Source: Adiantum capillus-veneris (taxonomy: Eukaryota > Streptophyta > Polypodiopsida > Polypodiales > Pteridaceae). Taken from it: DNA of 64,000 bases. Each line of letters starts with the position of its first letter. Position 1 is the stretch's first letter. The translations under genes and the position numbers were made by a program. The stretch spans positions 52,017,753 to 52,081,752 of the forward strand of contig CM043959.1 in the NCBI GenBank assembly GCA_014529385.2, given 5' to 3'. This document shows positions 30,101 to 40,229 of this stretch, one piece after another. The notes under the pieces are model-generated. The model searched no databases. It worked only from the letters and a program-made list of their open reading frames with translations, and was not told the DNA's origin.

Positions 30101-30783
30101 GAGGACATGGGTAGACCCTACACAAGAATTGGGCACGAAGATGGCCGACTACAAAGAAAACTTCCTACAGCTATCTGAAGATAGTTTTTTGATTCGCCCA
30201 AGCTACATGGATACCCACCTGTCTCATGGTTTGAGATGTGCTATTGGTCAGATTCGTACATCCTCACACCAGCTGGAAATTGAATTTGGCAGATTTAGGG
30301 GAATCCCACCTAAGAGCAGAATTTGCAAGTTATGCGAAATGGAGCCGGAGACAGAATTACACTGCATATGCCATTGCACCGTATACTATGAGATACGTGG
30401 GCGTTTCCATTGCCTATTCAAAGAAGGCTTTGGACCTCTAGATAGAGTCATGCAATACCAAGATCAAAGGTGCTTAGGCCTGTATCTAATGGAACTACAT
30501 CGGCACAGGGATAATCTAATGAGAAGACAAAGAGCACTACAGCCTCAGAGGCACATCACAGATTTCTTCGGATCGAGAGAAGCAGGAATGGAAGGAAAAG
30601 CAAGAGGCCAGCAGCCAGCACAAAGGAGTACCCACATTCATACCAAAGGCATCCTCATTGACAGGGCGATTGAGCTTAGGAAATCGAGACGACCACGACC
30701 GAGATGCATAAGCACACTTCACCGGAGGAGACTACAACAAAGGATTAGAAGCATTCTAGCCAGACACCCAGAATGCTCCTAAG
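27132..30783 (+). pseudogene. LINE-A ORF2 (APE endonuclease, reverse transcriptase, Cys/His tail)
   Basis: The endonuclease starts with LRIAAWNCNGSYRLD (about 27150), has GDFNAKT near 27602 and ends near VGIAVDHALLTL (27930). RT motifs follow: STIVPIFKSGDP and GNYRTIM (28700-28775), FRKAFDTVPRARL (28980 on), GVKQGCPLSPTLFGMY (about 29141) and LLYADDTVLI (about 29266). A CKLCEMEPETELHCICHC Cys/His cluster lies at about 30325. Defects: a one-base frameshift near 27499; a TAA at 28816-28818 where LINE-A2 has GAG (Glu); and 8 extra bases at about 29626. The 5' end has no in-frame ATG before the endonuclease. The clade is not the usual plant L1; RT resembles CR1/Tx1/RTE-like sequences, but this is not settled. 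Confidence 0.75.
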
Positions 30784-30937
30784 AAGTCTATCTAATACTT
30801 TGTATTTAATTTTTCACGTTTATTTTCACACTTTCACACTTTTCAAACATTGTAACAGATTCAGCACTTTTGTATCAGTTGGGTCTCATAGGTCACTCTG
30901 GCCTTTTTGAAGACGTTAATATAACATTTCATTTCAT

Positions 30938-30941
<4 letters not shown>
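30784..30941 (+). other. LINE-A 3' UTR and tail
   Basis: Contains GTCTCATAGGTCACT and TGAAGACGTTAATATAACAT, shared with the LINE-A2 3' UTR at 34150-34190, followed by ATTTC repeats. The conserved 3' end is probably what the RT recognises for target-primed synthesis. Confidence 0.7.

Positions 30942-31022
<81 letters not shown>
30942..31022. repeat. (TC)n microsatellite, about 80 bp, between LINE-A and LINE-A2
   Basis: A perfect TC/CT run joining the LINE-A ATTTC tail to the truncated 5' end of LINE-A2. Confidence 0.95.
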
Positions 31023-31026
<4 letters not shown>

Positions 31027-34000
31027 TATGTCATGGCACAGCCGAGCCTCATCTCCAATATCCAGGACCTCACGGTTGGACCCAGACCTGTTGGTGTGGC
31101 AGTGGATCATGCTCTTGTGTCAGTGACCATTTCTTTTCAGTTTAGTGTAGAGCACAAGCTACGGGCAGCAGCCCCTACTCGCTACACCTTCACGCGGGAG
31201 ACGGACTCTGTATACATAGACGGGATCTACAGACGCCTGTGCACAGAGGAGCCAGGGCGACCTCTGGAGGAGCTCACTACTATACTGACACAGACACAGA
31301 CACTACATGATGCAGCAGCAGAGGCATACCCACATACCCAGCCTGAGCAGATACGCAGTTTGGGGACAGTTGGTATGATGAGGAATGCCGGGACACTAGA
31401 GCTAGACTTCAGAGGGAGGTGCTTTTGGGGGACATCACTCACAGGCAGTCACAGATTGACTTCCGACGCCTAGTGCGGCGGAAGAAGAGGGCATTTTTGG
31501 CTCGCCTACATCAAGATCTATACCAGCTATTCTTGAGTCAGGACTCACGTGAGGCATGGAGGCTCTCTCATGAGCACTCCCCCCCCCCCGGCCATCACTT
31601 CTACAGAGGCTTGGGGCCAATATGCATCATCTTTGTACACAGTTCCTGAGTAGCCCCCCTTCCCGACCCCCCCCGATCCATGCCCACACACATGTGCTTT
31701 TTTCACCGCGCTGAGATGGTGAGGAAGGCCATTGATAGGATGAGAACTGGGAGAGCATATGATCTAGTGGCTGAGCATTTCACGCATGCCAGAGATTTAC
31801 TAGCTGAGCTTCTAGCAGTTATGTTGAACCGTGCCATGTGTGAGGCCTTGCCTGATACTTGGAGCTTATCTACTATTGTACCTATCTTCAAGTCGGGAGA
31901 CCCCATGGAGCCTCGGAACTATCGCACTATCATGATTGGACACACATTGGCACGGTTGTACGCATCTATTCTTGAGCAGCAGATGAGTAGATGGGCAGAG
32001 AGGGAGGGGATACGCGCAGCTGGGCAGGCACGTTTCAGGAGGGATTTTTCTACTCTTGACCATATCTTGACACTCAGAGCCATCATTGAGGAGGGCAAAT
32101 CGCGTGAGAGACAGATCTATTGTAGCTTTGTGGATTTCCGCAAAGCATTTGACACAGTGCCTAGAGCTAGATTGAGGCGCAGATTACAGCAGATGGGAGT
32201 ACCCACAGAGCTCATTTGGGGTGGTCATGGCATTATACAGGTAAGTAGTGGGGCATGTACGCACCCCAGAGGGTCTATTCACACCAGTTTACTCCACTAT
32301 TGGGGTGAAGAAAGGCTGCCCGCTCTCTCCTACTCTATTTGGTATGTATGTAGATGAGGTTTCTGACTACATTGAGAGAGACGGTGATAGAGGTGCACAG
32401 CTGGCAGGGACATGGATTCCACTATTATTATATGCTGATGATATTGTGTTGATCTCCGACTCTCCGGAGGGGATGCAACGTCACTTGGATGCTTTACATA
32501 GGTTTGCCCAGGAAAGTGGTTTGTCCATCAACCTTGGTGAAACCAAGGTCATGGTATTCAATACCACCCCACAGTGGATCAGGAGGTCAACGCCCACCTT
32601 CACATATGGCCAGGAGAAGGTGGAGTATACAGATGCTTACACTTTACCTTGGAGTGGTTTTTAGTGGGCCAGCATTTTCATTGAGGAGGGCAGCAAAGAC
32701 TAGATTGACCAAAGCCCATGCAGCATTGGGTACATTGGAAAGGATGTGTTCACAGGTTCAGTTTCAGGAGCCTCGGACGAAGCTCTAGCTCTTTGACACT
32801 GTGGTGGCTTCTACATTGCTTTATGGAGCTGAGATTTGGGGACCTTCACTGGATCATCACGGGAGGACAGGCCGCAGTGATGGATGGGGGGACATGGAGA
32901 AGCCTCTGGTCTCTATGATCTCGCGGCTCATTAGAGCCAAGGCTTCAGTACCACGTGCTATTGTACGAGCAGAACTAGCTGCCCCCCCACTGGTGGTTGA
33001 GGCGCTCACCAGGTCTGTCTCCTTCATACACCGCATGTGGGAACTTCCTAGAGACAGATATGCACGCCTTGCACTTGAGTCCTCTCGACAGTTAGCCATG
33101 CAGGGAGATACAGCATGCTGGTATGGGGAGATGACATCATGGTTTAAGGCGCATGGGTTCAGCATAGACAGATTGCCTCCCTTCCAGTACTCACTGGATG
33201 CGCCCTCTCTGACTCTTACACAGTCCGAGATCACCAGGCTCATTCGCCAGGACTTGACTCAGCTAGACACCAAGAGGACATGGATACAGCCAGCACAGGA
33301 GCTGGGCATGAAGATGGCTTTCTACAGAGAGCATCTCCTCCAGCTTACGGAGGATGGTTTTGTGACGAGGCCCAGATACATGGACACCCACTTGTCTCAT
33401 GGGATACGATGTGCTATTGGCCAAATACGCACATCTTCACACCAGCTGCGGATCGAGACTGGGAGATACAACGGAGTACCAGCAGAGGCCAGGACATGCC
33501 CCCTATGTGACATCGAGCCTAAGACAGAGTTGCATTACACATGCCACTACCCCGTCTACTACGAGATACGAGGCCGCTTCCATTGCTTGTTCAGAGAGGG
33601 CTTTGGACCATTCTCTAGAGTCATGCGGTACGAGGATCAGAGATGCCTGGGTTTGTTTTTGCTCGAGCTACGCATACATAGAGAGAGCCTAATGAGAGGA
33701 GAGGCTAGCCAGTCTCAGAGACAGATCACAGACTTCTTTAGAGCTACCACTGGACACCTAGAGGAGTTACTACCACGGCAGAGCTCGTCGCTTTACACCA
33801 GAGGCATACTGATCGACCAAGCGACTGAGCTGGGGAGATCCAGACGCCCACGACTGCGGAGGACTACACAGCATCGACAGAGGCTGCATCAGAGGATTCG
33901 GGTCACTTTGGCTCGACATGCACGCCCGGTCAGACTACTGACCATGGAGAAGATTGATGAGATCCGCCAACGATCGATGCTAGATCTCCTATGATCTAGC

Positions 34001-34211
34001 CATCCCAGCTAGTTGTTTAGCTGCTTAGTCCACACCTAGCAGTGTAGGATTCCATAGTATTTTATTTTGTCATTTTGTCATTCTGTCATTTTGTCATCTT
34101 GTTACTCTGACTTTGTATCGGATCCACCATATTGTAACTTTCTAGTCTCATAGGTCACTTTGGCCTTTTGAAGACGTTAATATAACATATAACATTTTAT
34201 TTCATTTCATT
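31023..34211 (+). mobile_element. LINE-A2, 5'-truncated sister of LINE-A
   Basis: Starts inside the endonuclease domain (text matching LINE-A at about 27855) directly after the (TC)n tract. It runs through RT and the Cys/His tail to the same 3' end (GTCTCATAGGTCACT, GAAGACGTTAATATAACAT, ATTTC repeats), then (TC)n at 34212-34227. Protein similarity to LINE-A is high, while silent sites differ widely and A2 is visibly more GC-rich. The two are therefore likely different subfamilies rather than recent duplicates. Confidence 0.85.
31033..33994 (+). pseudogene. LINE-A2 ORF2 remnant
   Basis: Broken ORF2 in order. End of endonuclease: GPRPVGVAVDHALVSVTISF (31080). Linker: RRLVRRKKRAFLARLHQDLYQ (31465). 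RT: LSTIVPIFKSGDP and RNYRTIMIGHTL (31865-31945), FRKAFDTVPRARLRRRL (32140), GCPLSPTLFGMY (32320) and LLYADDIVLI (about 32423). A separate frame 32801-33994 holds the C-terminal region with CPLCDIEPKTELHYTCHY. About six frame changes or stops are present, including one in a C9-10 run near 31581, and a TAG near 32787 where the parent likely had Trp. Confidence 0.8.
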
Positions 34212-34227
34212 TCTCTCTCTCTCTCTT
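34212..34227. repeat. (TC)n, right flank of LINE-A2
   Basis: A short TC run directly after the ATTTC tail, continuing the original microsatellite. Confidence 0.9.
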
Positions 34228-34301
34228 GTCTGTGTGCATGCACTTTTCTTAACATCACTGAAACTCCAGGAGTTGAATGTAAAAGATTTTGGTAGAAACA
34301 T

Positions 34302-34490
34302 CCTTGTTGTTAGGATTTTGAGCTTTCCCAATGCTTCTGTGTAACACCTCTTGTCTATTGGGATGCATAGGTGGATAGAACCATGTTGTAGCATGTACCC
34401 TGCTGTTAGGGTTTTGAGCTTTAGCCTATGCTTGTGTATAACACCTCTTGTCTACTAGATGCATAGGTGGCATAGAACCATGTGGTAACA
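34302..34490. repeat. 95-bp tandem repeat, two copies
   Basis: GTTAGG-TTTTGAGCTTT, GTGTA-ACACCTCTTGTCTA and ATGCATAGGTGG recur 95 bp apart with about 88% identity by eye. It lies in the long intron of the RCC1-family gene. 34491-34902 holds nothing else recognised. Confidence 0.8.
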
Positions 34491-34902
34491 TGTGGAAAAG
34501 GCACCCAAGGGGTGTGGGTACCCATGGGGGCCATTACTAGATGTGGACTCACCTGAGATAGTTAAGAGGTCCCTAAAATGCCAAGGTCACCCACAAGTTT
34601 GCAAGTTGGGCTGATTTGGGTCTTCTATGTGATGTCATGCATGATGCCAGATGAGATGCTTGCACTCGCTCTACATAATGAGCCTCTTTGTACACACTTT
34701 TAGTTTAGTCAAGTAATCAAGTTTGTGTCTACATTCCACTCTACTTCCATTGTGTATTTCGAGTTTTATTTTATCATGCCAATGCCATCTAATCTACCGT
34801 CCCTAAACTGTACGGCTGCACTAGCCTGTACTTTGACAGCATTTTTTCAATCTTTCAACATTATTGCCAAGAACAAAAACAAAAGTATGTAAAGGAACAT
34901 AC

Positions 34903-35058
34903 CGGTAATGACAGCAGTAGAGAAACTTCCACATGCAATGTATGCGACGCGAAGATGTGCCAAAGCCTCCACCACCTTGGGTGTTCTTCCATTATCCCAC
35001 GAGCCATGGCCAAGTTGGCCATCACCACCTCTACCCCAAGTCAGGACTCGTCCTTCAG
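34903..35058 (-). CDS. RCC1-repeat host gene, penultimate coding exon
   Basis: This 156-bp exon is bounded by an acceptor ending CTGCAG and a donor GTATGT. Both ends are in phase 1, so it encodes 52 codons' worth of sequence. It reads (A)EGRVLTWGRGGDGQLGHG, SWDNGRTPKVVEALAHLRV, AYIACGSFSTAVIT. RVLTWGRGGDGQLGHG is the RCC1 blade signature and IACGSFSTAVIT the blade end. No disabling change is visible. The product would be a beta-propeller protein, probably a guanine-nucleotide exchange factor-like or UVR8-like adaptor. Membership beyond the RCC1 superfamily is not resolved. Confidence 0.85.
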
Positions 35059-35764
35059 CTGCAGACATAGTTCAAACCTGAGGTAAAATTCCATGCAGTA
35101 CATATATGTGGGACATGCTGCAATGAAAAATTGTGACAAAGGCTCCAATTCACCCCATTGCTATTTTATGACGGTGTAAATGACCAAAAGGAGCAAATAA
35201 CTAAGCAAATGCACATACCTAACAGGCATAGGGATGAAAAAGTTACATCCAAAAAGACAGCATGAAGAAAGATCGAAACATAGATAAACAAGGTGAAAGG
35301 TTCACCTTGGCATTCTGAAACAATAAAATGAAAAGAACGTAAAGACATGTAAGGCTCTTAATGGAAGGGACCTATTGGCAAGTTAAAACAAAAGAAGATT
35401 TTAAAGCTTTCATATGAAAAAGTAAGTCCAATCAACATAGGAAATAATAAAACAATCTAATGAAATGGACCCATATGAGGCTCTTAAATGAAAGGACTCT
35501 TTTACAAACTAAGATATCAAAGAAAATTTTAATTGGTCAATACTTCACATCAAATGTATGCTCCTTTCTTCACTAAAGCTAGTTTTAGAAAGCCAAAAAG
35601 ACACAGATGAAGATCGATCAAAAAGCATGGGAACAACGCTTAACGTCACCGAACTGTAGTTTCCAACCAAGACAGTCATTATTTATTAAGAAGACCGGTA
35701 AGCATACAAGGACTGTTAAGACAACTAAATGTAACCCTTTGTAGAGCATGTGTCCAAAAGTTAC
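35059..35764 (-). other. 706-bp intron of the RCC1-family gene
   Basis: Donor GTAACT and acceptor CTGCAG, phase 1. AT-rich, with no recognised element. Confidence 0.75.
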
Positions 35765-35893
35765 CTGTCAAGATAGCTGAGTGATAGCCACCACATGCTA
35801 TCTGAACCACATGCATGCCTTCAATCTCTGGAATTATAGATGGTTTACAACGTGACCGATTGTCACCTCTCCCTAGTTCATAATTGGCATTAC
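35765..35893 (-). CDS. RCC1-repeat host gene, internal exon
   Basis: This 129-bp exon opens after an acceptor ending ATAG and closes at donor GTAACT, with phase 1 on both sides. It reads (G)NANYELGRGDNRSRCKPS, IIPEIEGMHVVQIACGGYHSAILT. NYELGRGD is the RCC1 blade signature variant also found in plant RCC1-family proteins. VVQIACGGYHSAIL is the conserved closing strand with the buried Cys-Gly-Gly-x-His motif. It runs smoothly from the exon at 36032-36223 (VWNWG, G, NANYELG) and into the exon at 34903-35058 (SAILT, A, EGRVLTWG). Confidence 0.85.
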
Positions 35894-36031
35894 CTATTTC
35901 ACGAAAACATCAACTTGGAATAAAAACTTCTTCCAAACAAAATACAGATTGATAAGAGGAAGATACACAGAAAAAAGAAATCTTAAACTGTTCTACCACG
36001 AGACAATGAAAGAAATAGGAAGAGAGCCAAC
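35894..36031 (-). other. 138-bp intron of the RCC1-family gene
   Basis: Donor GTTGGC and acceptor ending AATAG, phase 1. The short length is typical of plant introns. Confidence 0.75.
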
Positions 36032-36223
36032 CTCCCCAGTTCCAAACTTTCCCTTCTGCTGCTAATGCCATGGTAAAGAAACCTCCGCAACTCACAGACA
36101 CAACTGGCTCTGGCATAAGAATCGCTTGCAAGGGGACATTAAAAGCTCCTTCATCCGTGACAAGATCCTCACCATGCCCTAACCTGCCTTCCCCTTCATC
36201 TCTGCCCCAAGTATACAAGTCAC
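36032..36223 (-). CDS. RCC1-repeat host gene, first exon visible in the window
   Basis: This 192-bp exon follows an acceptor ending CTCCTAG and ends at GTTGGC, phase 1 at both ends. It reads (G)DLYTWGRDEGEGRLGHG, EDLVTDEGAFNVPLQAILM, PEPVVSVSCGGFFTMALAA and EGKVWNWG. DLYTWGRDEGEGRLGHG is an RCC1 blade start, VSVSCGGFFTMAL the blade end, and EGKVWNWG begins the next blade. The first codon is split, so at least one earlier exon exists. None is recognisable up to 37 kb, where LTR fossils begin, so the 5' exons either lie beyond the LTR cluster or are lost. The four exons supply about 221 codons, roughly half of a seven-bladed propeller. Confidence 0.85.
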
Positions 36224-37498
36224 CTAGGAGAGTGATTACATGCTTCAATCAACCAAATGGCAAGGTGTATGGACATTAAATAGAATACATAAATCAAGGA
36301 GAAAAAAAAACGATGTAAGCAATTGGACCTCAACTCTGAATTGTTGAACACATACGACCGGAACCATATATAAGTATAGCACGTTTGCGTGAGTACATGT
36401 GCAACTGTGTGAGTACCTCAAAAACATACATCATAACACTACATAGCATGCACAATCAGAATTTGGAAGTTAGAATTTTCTTGCAAAAGCGCTACCTGTC
36501 GATTATAGATTAGTCAAACAAACAATGCACTTGTCATTGTGACATGTCATAGGATCATGCACAAGAAATCAAAGTTTAACTCAAGTCTCCGCATGCTCAA
36601 GGTGAAAATTCACAAAGGCCTGCTAACCTAGACAAATGGAAGAGGGAGCAACCAATTGTTTTAGGACCAAAACTAGAAATCTAATGTATATGCACCTATA
36701 AGAATCCACGTAAGTATAGTCTTAGTTTTTGACGAGCAGTTTAGCAATGTAAATGCATGTGCGTGTGCGTGTGCGTGCGCGGAAGCAAAAAACAACCCTA
36801 GACCATAACAGGGTAGGGCAAAACATCAAAACTTGCTGCTACAAATGAACCAAAAAGTTCAACAAAGGACTTTTAAGGACCCGAAGAATACTCAAAAGAG
36901 TCAATAAGAGAAATAGGTAGCCTTCCTTTCCAGAGACATAAGCAAAAAAGGCCTAAAGTTAGAGTCTCCGCATGAGATTGGCGCGGGAATGCCACTTTCT
37001 CCTCCCGACTTCACACCCATGCACGGGCTTCGTCCCGAGGGTGTTTCTTCTCCAACTCCCGCTTCACACGTCCCATGTTTCGCCCAAGAGTCTCTTGTCT
37101 CTTGGAACTTGTCCCGGCCCCTTTTGGGGGACTCACAATTCGAAGTCACCCCATTGGATGATGATTGGTGAAATGGTCGGCATGCCTAGGCTTATGCATG
37201 GTGGATTGTGGTACTACTCAGCAGGCAACTTTGGCACATTTTCAATAGATCTATTGCATGCTAGAGATGGACCTAAAGCCCGTTTTGGAGGATCCGCAAG
37301 CTCTCTAGCAGAAAATATATATGTTGGGATCGCAACCTACACACCCGCTTGATGTATTGCGCCATTCGATGGATTTTCTTTACATGACATCTAACACTTT
37401 GCAAAGGCTTTCGACAACACTTTGGCTGTCCTGAGGCGTGAGCTAACCATTGGGGATCCTCCTCACTGTGTCCCGCTTCGCTGAATTCAATACGTCAG
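36224..37498. other. Upstream intron/flank of the RCC1-family gene, no further exon found
   Basis: No RCC1 blade motif is found on the minus strand. A short GTGCGT repeat lies at 36757-36781. The more GC-rich part 36960-37200 has an open frame on each strand but no recognisable domain; it may belong to LTR-type debris that starts here. Confidence 0.45.
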
Positions 37499-37702
37499 CA
37501 AATTTGGCAGCCGCAAGCTAGTCAACAAAACAATAGTGGAAGCACTTTTCGAACACACGTGCCACTTCTACAGCGCACAAGGATTGTCTCAAGCGAAAGA
37601 CAAATTTGGCAACTGCAAGTTAGTCAACAAAACATTAGCACAAGCAGTTTTCAAACACACCTGCCACTTCCGTAGCGCACAAGGATTGTCTCATGCAAAA
37701 GA
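37499..37702 (+). repeat. 102-bp (34-codon) tandem repeat, two copies
   Basis: CAAATTTGGCA-C-GCAAG begins both units, 102 bp apart, with about 88% identity. Because 102 is divisible by three, the reading frame (37536-37748) repeats the peptide EHTCHFYSAQGLSQAKD. The peptide is not recognised; it may be part of the outer gypsy fossil. Confidence 0.75.
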
Positions 37703-38154
37703 CAATGGTATGTTTCAACAACAATGTCTACCTCCATGGATGTTCTAATACTCCCAAGTACTCTCTTTTTTAATTCAGAAAATTTTTATGTTATTTAATG
37801 CACGTAAATGCCTAGGTGGTCACATCAGTAATATCATGTTTGGTCCACATGGCCCGACCGTAGCGGTACTATTTGACAATGGCTCTACTCATGAATTTGA
37901 TTTCTTCTCATGTGGTGCATAATTTCAGGCTCGACATACGGTTTGCCGATTGCCTTAAGGTGATCCGTTAGGCAAAGCATCAAGACTCAAACTGATGGAT
38001 TGAGGTTGTGTTGCTGCTCGACCTACGACTTCATCACTATTTGAAGTCATATCAACTTCTACGTTATGAGCTCACCATTTTCTTTGTGTTTGACTCGTGC
38101 ATAACTTGTGGTCGAGGAATTCCTTTTCCCTATGCCCACAGCATCTAGCAGGTT

Positions 38155-39562
38155 TGTAAGGTGCAGCGGAAGTGAATGTTCCACTTTGCTCAAGATGAGT
38201 GCTCCGAACTGTGCTCAAGGTTCCCTTTTACTTACCAAAGGGAGAGCCTTCCGTTCCTTTAGTGAGAGAGTGCAATGGACACAAACAAAGTGGTGAACAC
38301 TGTGAATGAAGGTGCTGAGACTGAGAGATAGAGAGAGAAGAATACGACACCAGGAAGTTGTCAAACCCTCCTCCGAAGGCCCTTCTCTCGATGGCGAGAG
38401 AAGTCTATTCTATTGATTGCACAAATCTCTACAATGCTTTGGACTTGCCGACGATGTCCACGACGATGAGGAAGACGACGAGACGGGCTGAAATCTGAAA
38501 ATTCTAAGGGCTGAAATCTGCAAATCTTTATCTGCTGAATTCTGACTCTATGTCGGTGACGATGTCGGGTACGATGTCGACGCGCTGAAAACACAGATGC
38601 TGAAATCTGCGTTTTCCGGGCTGAATTTGCAAACTCCGCAAGATCTGACCGTGCGACGAGGATCTGCTGCGGGAAGGTGAGATATACGAGGTTTGGGGTT
38701 TCTATTGCGGAAACTGACTGCTGAAAACTAGAAACGTTGAGTCTAGGGCTGATTCCGTCGCGAAGATCTGCAAAAACGCTAAGGTTGATCTGCAAACGAA
38801 AAACACTAGGGACTGAAATCTATCTTTGCTGAGATATACGAGGTTTGGGGTTTCTATTGCGGAAACTGACTGCTGAAAACTAGAAACGTTGAGTCTAGGG
38901 CTGATTCCGTCGCGAAGATCTGCAAAAACGCTGAGGTTGATCTGCAAACCAAAAACACTAGGGACTGAAATCTATCTTTGCTGAGGAAACTGCTAACGCT
39001 AGGGCTGATCTGTTGTCGCTGGGGAATCTGCTATCGCTAGGGCTGATCTACTGTGTCTTGTGGTCGCCGAGGTTGATCTGCCATGCAAAAACGCCAAGGC
39101 TGATCTGTGGTTGCAAAATGATAGGTCCTTGCTGCTGTGTTGCAAAGACGCTAGGCCTACTGGGGTCTTGCTGAGAAGGTACCTGTTGAACAGAAGTTCC
39201 TGCTGCCTCTTCTACCAGAAAGTGCTAGCGCTAGGTTTCTTTATGTACTTCACTTGCTAATTTGCTCTACCTAGTTCCAACAAAAGTCACTTAAAAATAA
39301 TAAGTTAAAATTTTCAAAAATAGGGAAAATAGGTCTATGCACTGTAAAAATGCTCCTGATGGGTTCTGATGGAAATCTGATGATCATGTTGTGTGCAACC
39401 AAAGGATATGCATCTAATCTAAGTGTCTGGACATGCACGGTCTGCGAACAGACTCACAAAAGTGCCAGATCACTTCCTATTCTAGACTGACTTGACTGAA
39501 CTGAACCCTGGTTATGCTATAGCTTGTCCACGGACACATTGGGTTGGATGTGTCACGTGACA
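38155..39562 (-). repeat. LTR (left, 3' LTR) of the 38155 element
   Basis: About 1.4 kb. On the minus strand it starts TGTCACGTGACACATCC and ends CGCTGCACCTTACA. The adjoining interior has the polypurine run AAAAGGAGGGGA (minus, 39563-39574). A 152-bp internal tandem duplication lies at 38679-38982. Confidence 0.85.
38679..38982. repeat. 152-bp tandem duplication inside the left LTR
   Basis: GAGATATACGAGGTTTGGGG starts both units (38679 and 38831). The units are nearly identical, so the duplication is young. The partner LTR has a single copy. Confidence 0.85.
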
Positions 39563-40229
39563 TCCCCTCCTTTTCAAAGTGAGGTACTGGTACCGAACTG
39601 TATGGCGTTGAGGGAGATCGCCAACAGCATCCGCAATTCTGGAAAGGACTCTTCGCCGGCCCACTCTGATGCGTGGGTCATGCGATACTTGAACTTCATA
39701 ATAGTCATGCGTCTATCTTCTTCAAGAATCTCCGAGGATGAAAATTTCTGAAACCACTTCCAACACAAAAACATGAACATACCCATTCCATGTAAAGTGA
39801 CTGGAAAAATACTATTCCTTCAAAAAAACTGTGCATGCAATGCAAATGAACATATAGATGGAGTGCCAAACCGTTCATCAAACACACGCAAACAATGGGG
39901 TCGAATCGTGACTTTTTGATCTAAGTCAATCAACTATGGCAAATCACAATGGAAATGCCTATGCTTGATGCTCAATCTTTCTTGTGCTCTTTCTATGCAT
40001 GTGTCGTGCCAAGGAAGAGACATGGAATGTAAATTCCTTGACTACAAAGATTTCATCTTTTCATGAATCATCCGCATACATCCGTGCTCATTCATGAGTG
40101 AATCGTACTCATCGAACAATATGTCATCCCGGTGAAAAGGGATCACATAAGGACGGTGACTAAAATACAAGAAAGCATCAGGAATGAAACACTCGAAAAA
40201 TGCGTGCTGACTAATCATTCAAACGCATA

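Larger units (their letters stand above)
18588..30941 (+). mobile_element. LINE-A, non-LTR retrotransposon with L1-ORF1p-like ORF1
   Basis: A long LINE on the plus strand: 5' UTR (18588-19172), ORF1 (19173-20210 continued at 27009-27131), ORF2 with endonuclease, RT and a C-terminal Cys/His motif (to 30783), and a 3' UTR. The 3' UTR ends in TATAACATTTCATTTCATTT followed by (TC)n instead of poly(A). A 6.8-kb minus-strand LINE-B splits ORF1. A TC tract borders each side, so it appears to have inserted into a TC microsatellite. ORF2 carries about one nonsense change, an 8-bp insertion and one or two single-base frameshifts, so it is dead but well preserved. LINE-A2 just downstream is a sister copy. 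Confidence 0.85.
18496..34902 (-). other. 16.4-kb intron of the RCC1-family gene, filled by LINEs
   Basis: On the minus strand the intron opens with GTATGTTCC after exon 34903-35058 and closes with GGTGTGCAG before exon 18308-18495, both in phase 1. It contains three LINE copies (LINE-A, LINE-B inside it, and LINE-A2), several (TC)n tracts, a 95-bp tandem repeat, and short unique ends. All reading frames inside it belong to these elements. The splice sites themselves look intact, so the insertions need not have destroyed the gene. Confidence 0.75.

Noticed and set aside
30870-31145. 91-codon frame across the TC tract between LINE-A and LINE-A2
   Set aside because: Mostly a Ser/Leu run from (TC)n joined to LINE-A2 text in the wrong frame.
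36972-37352. 126-codon frame in a GC-richer patch upstream of the RCC1 exons
   Set aside because: No domain, and no RCC1 motif on either strand. Not called as a gene.
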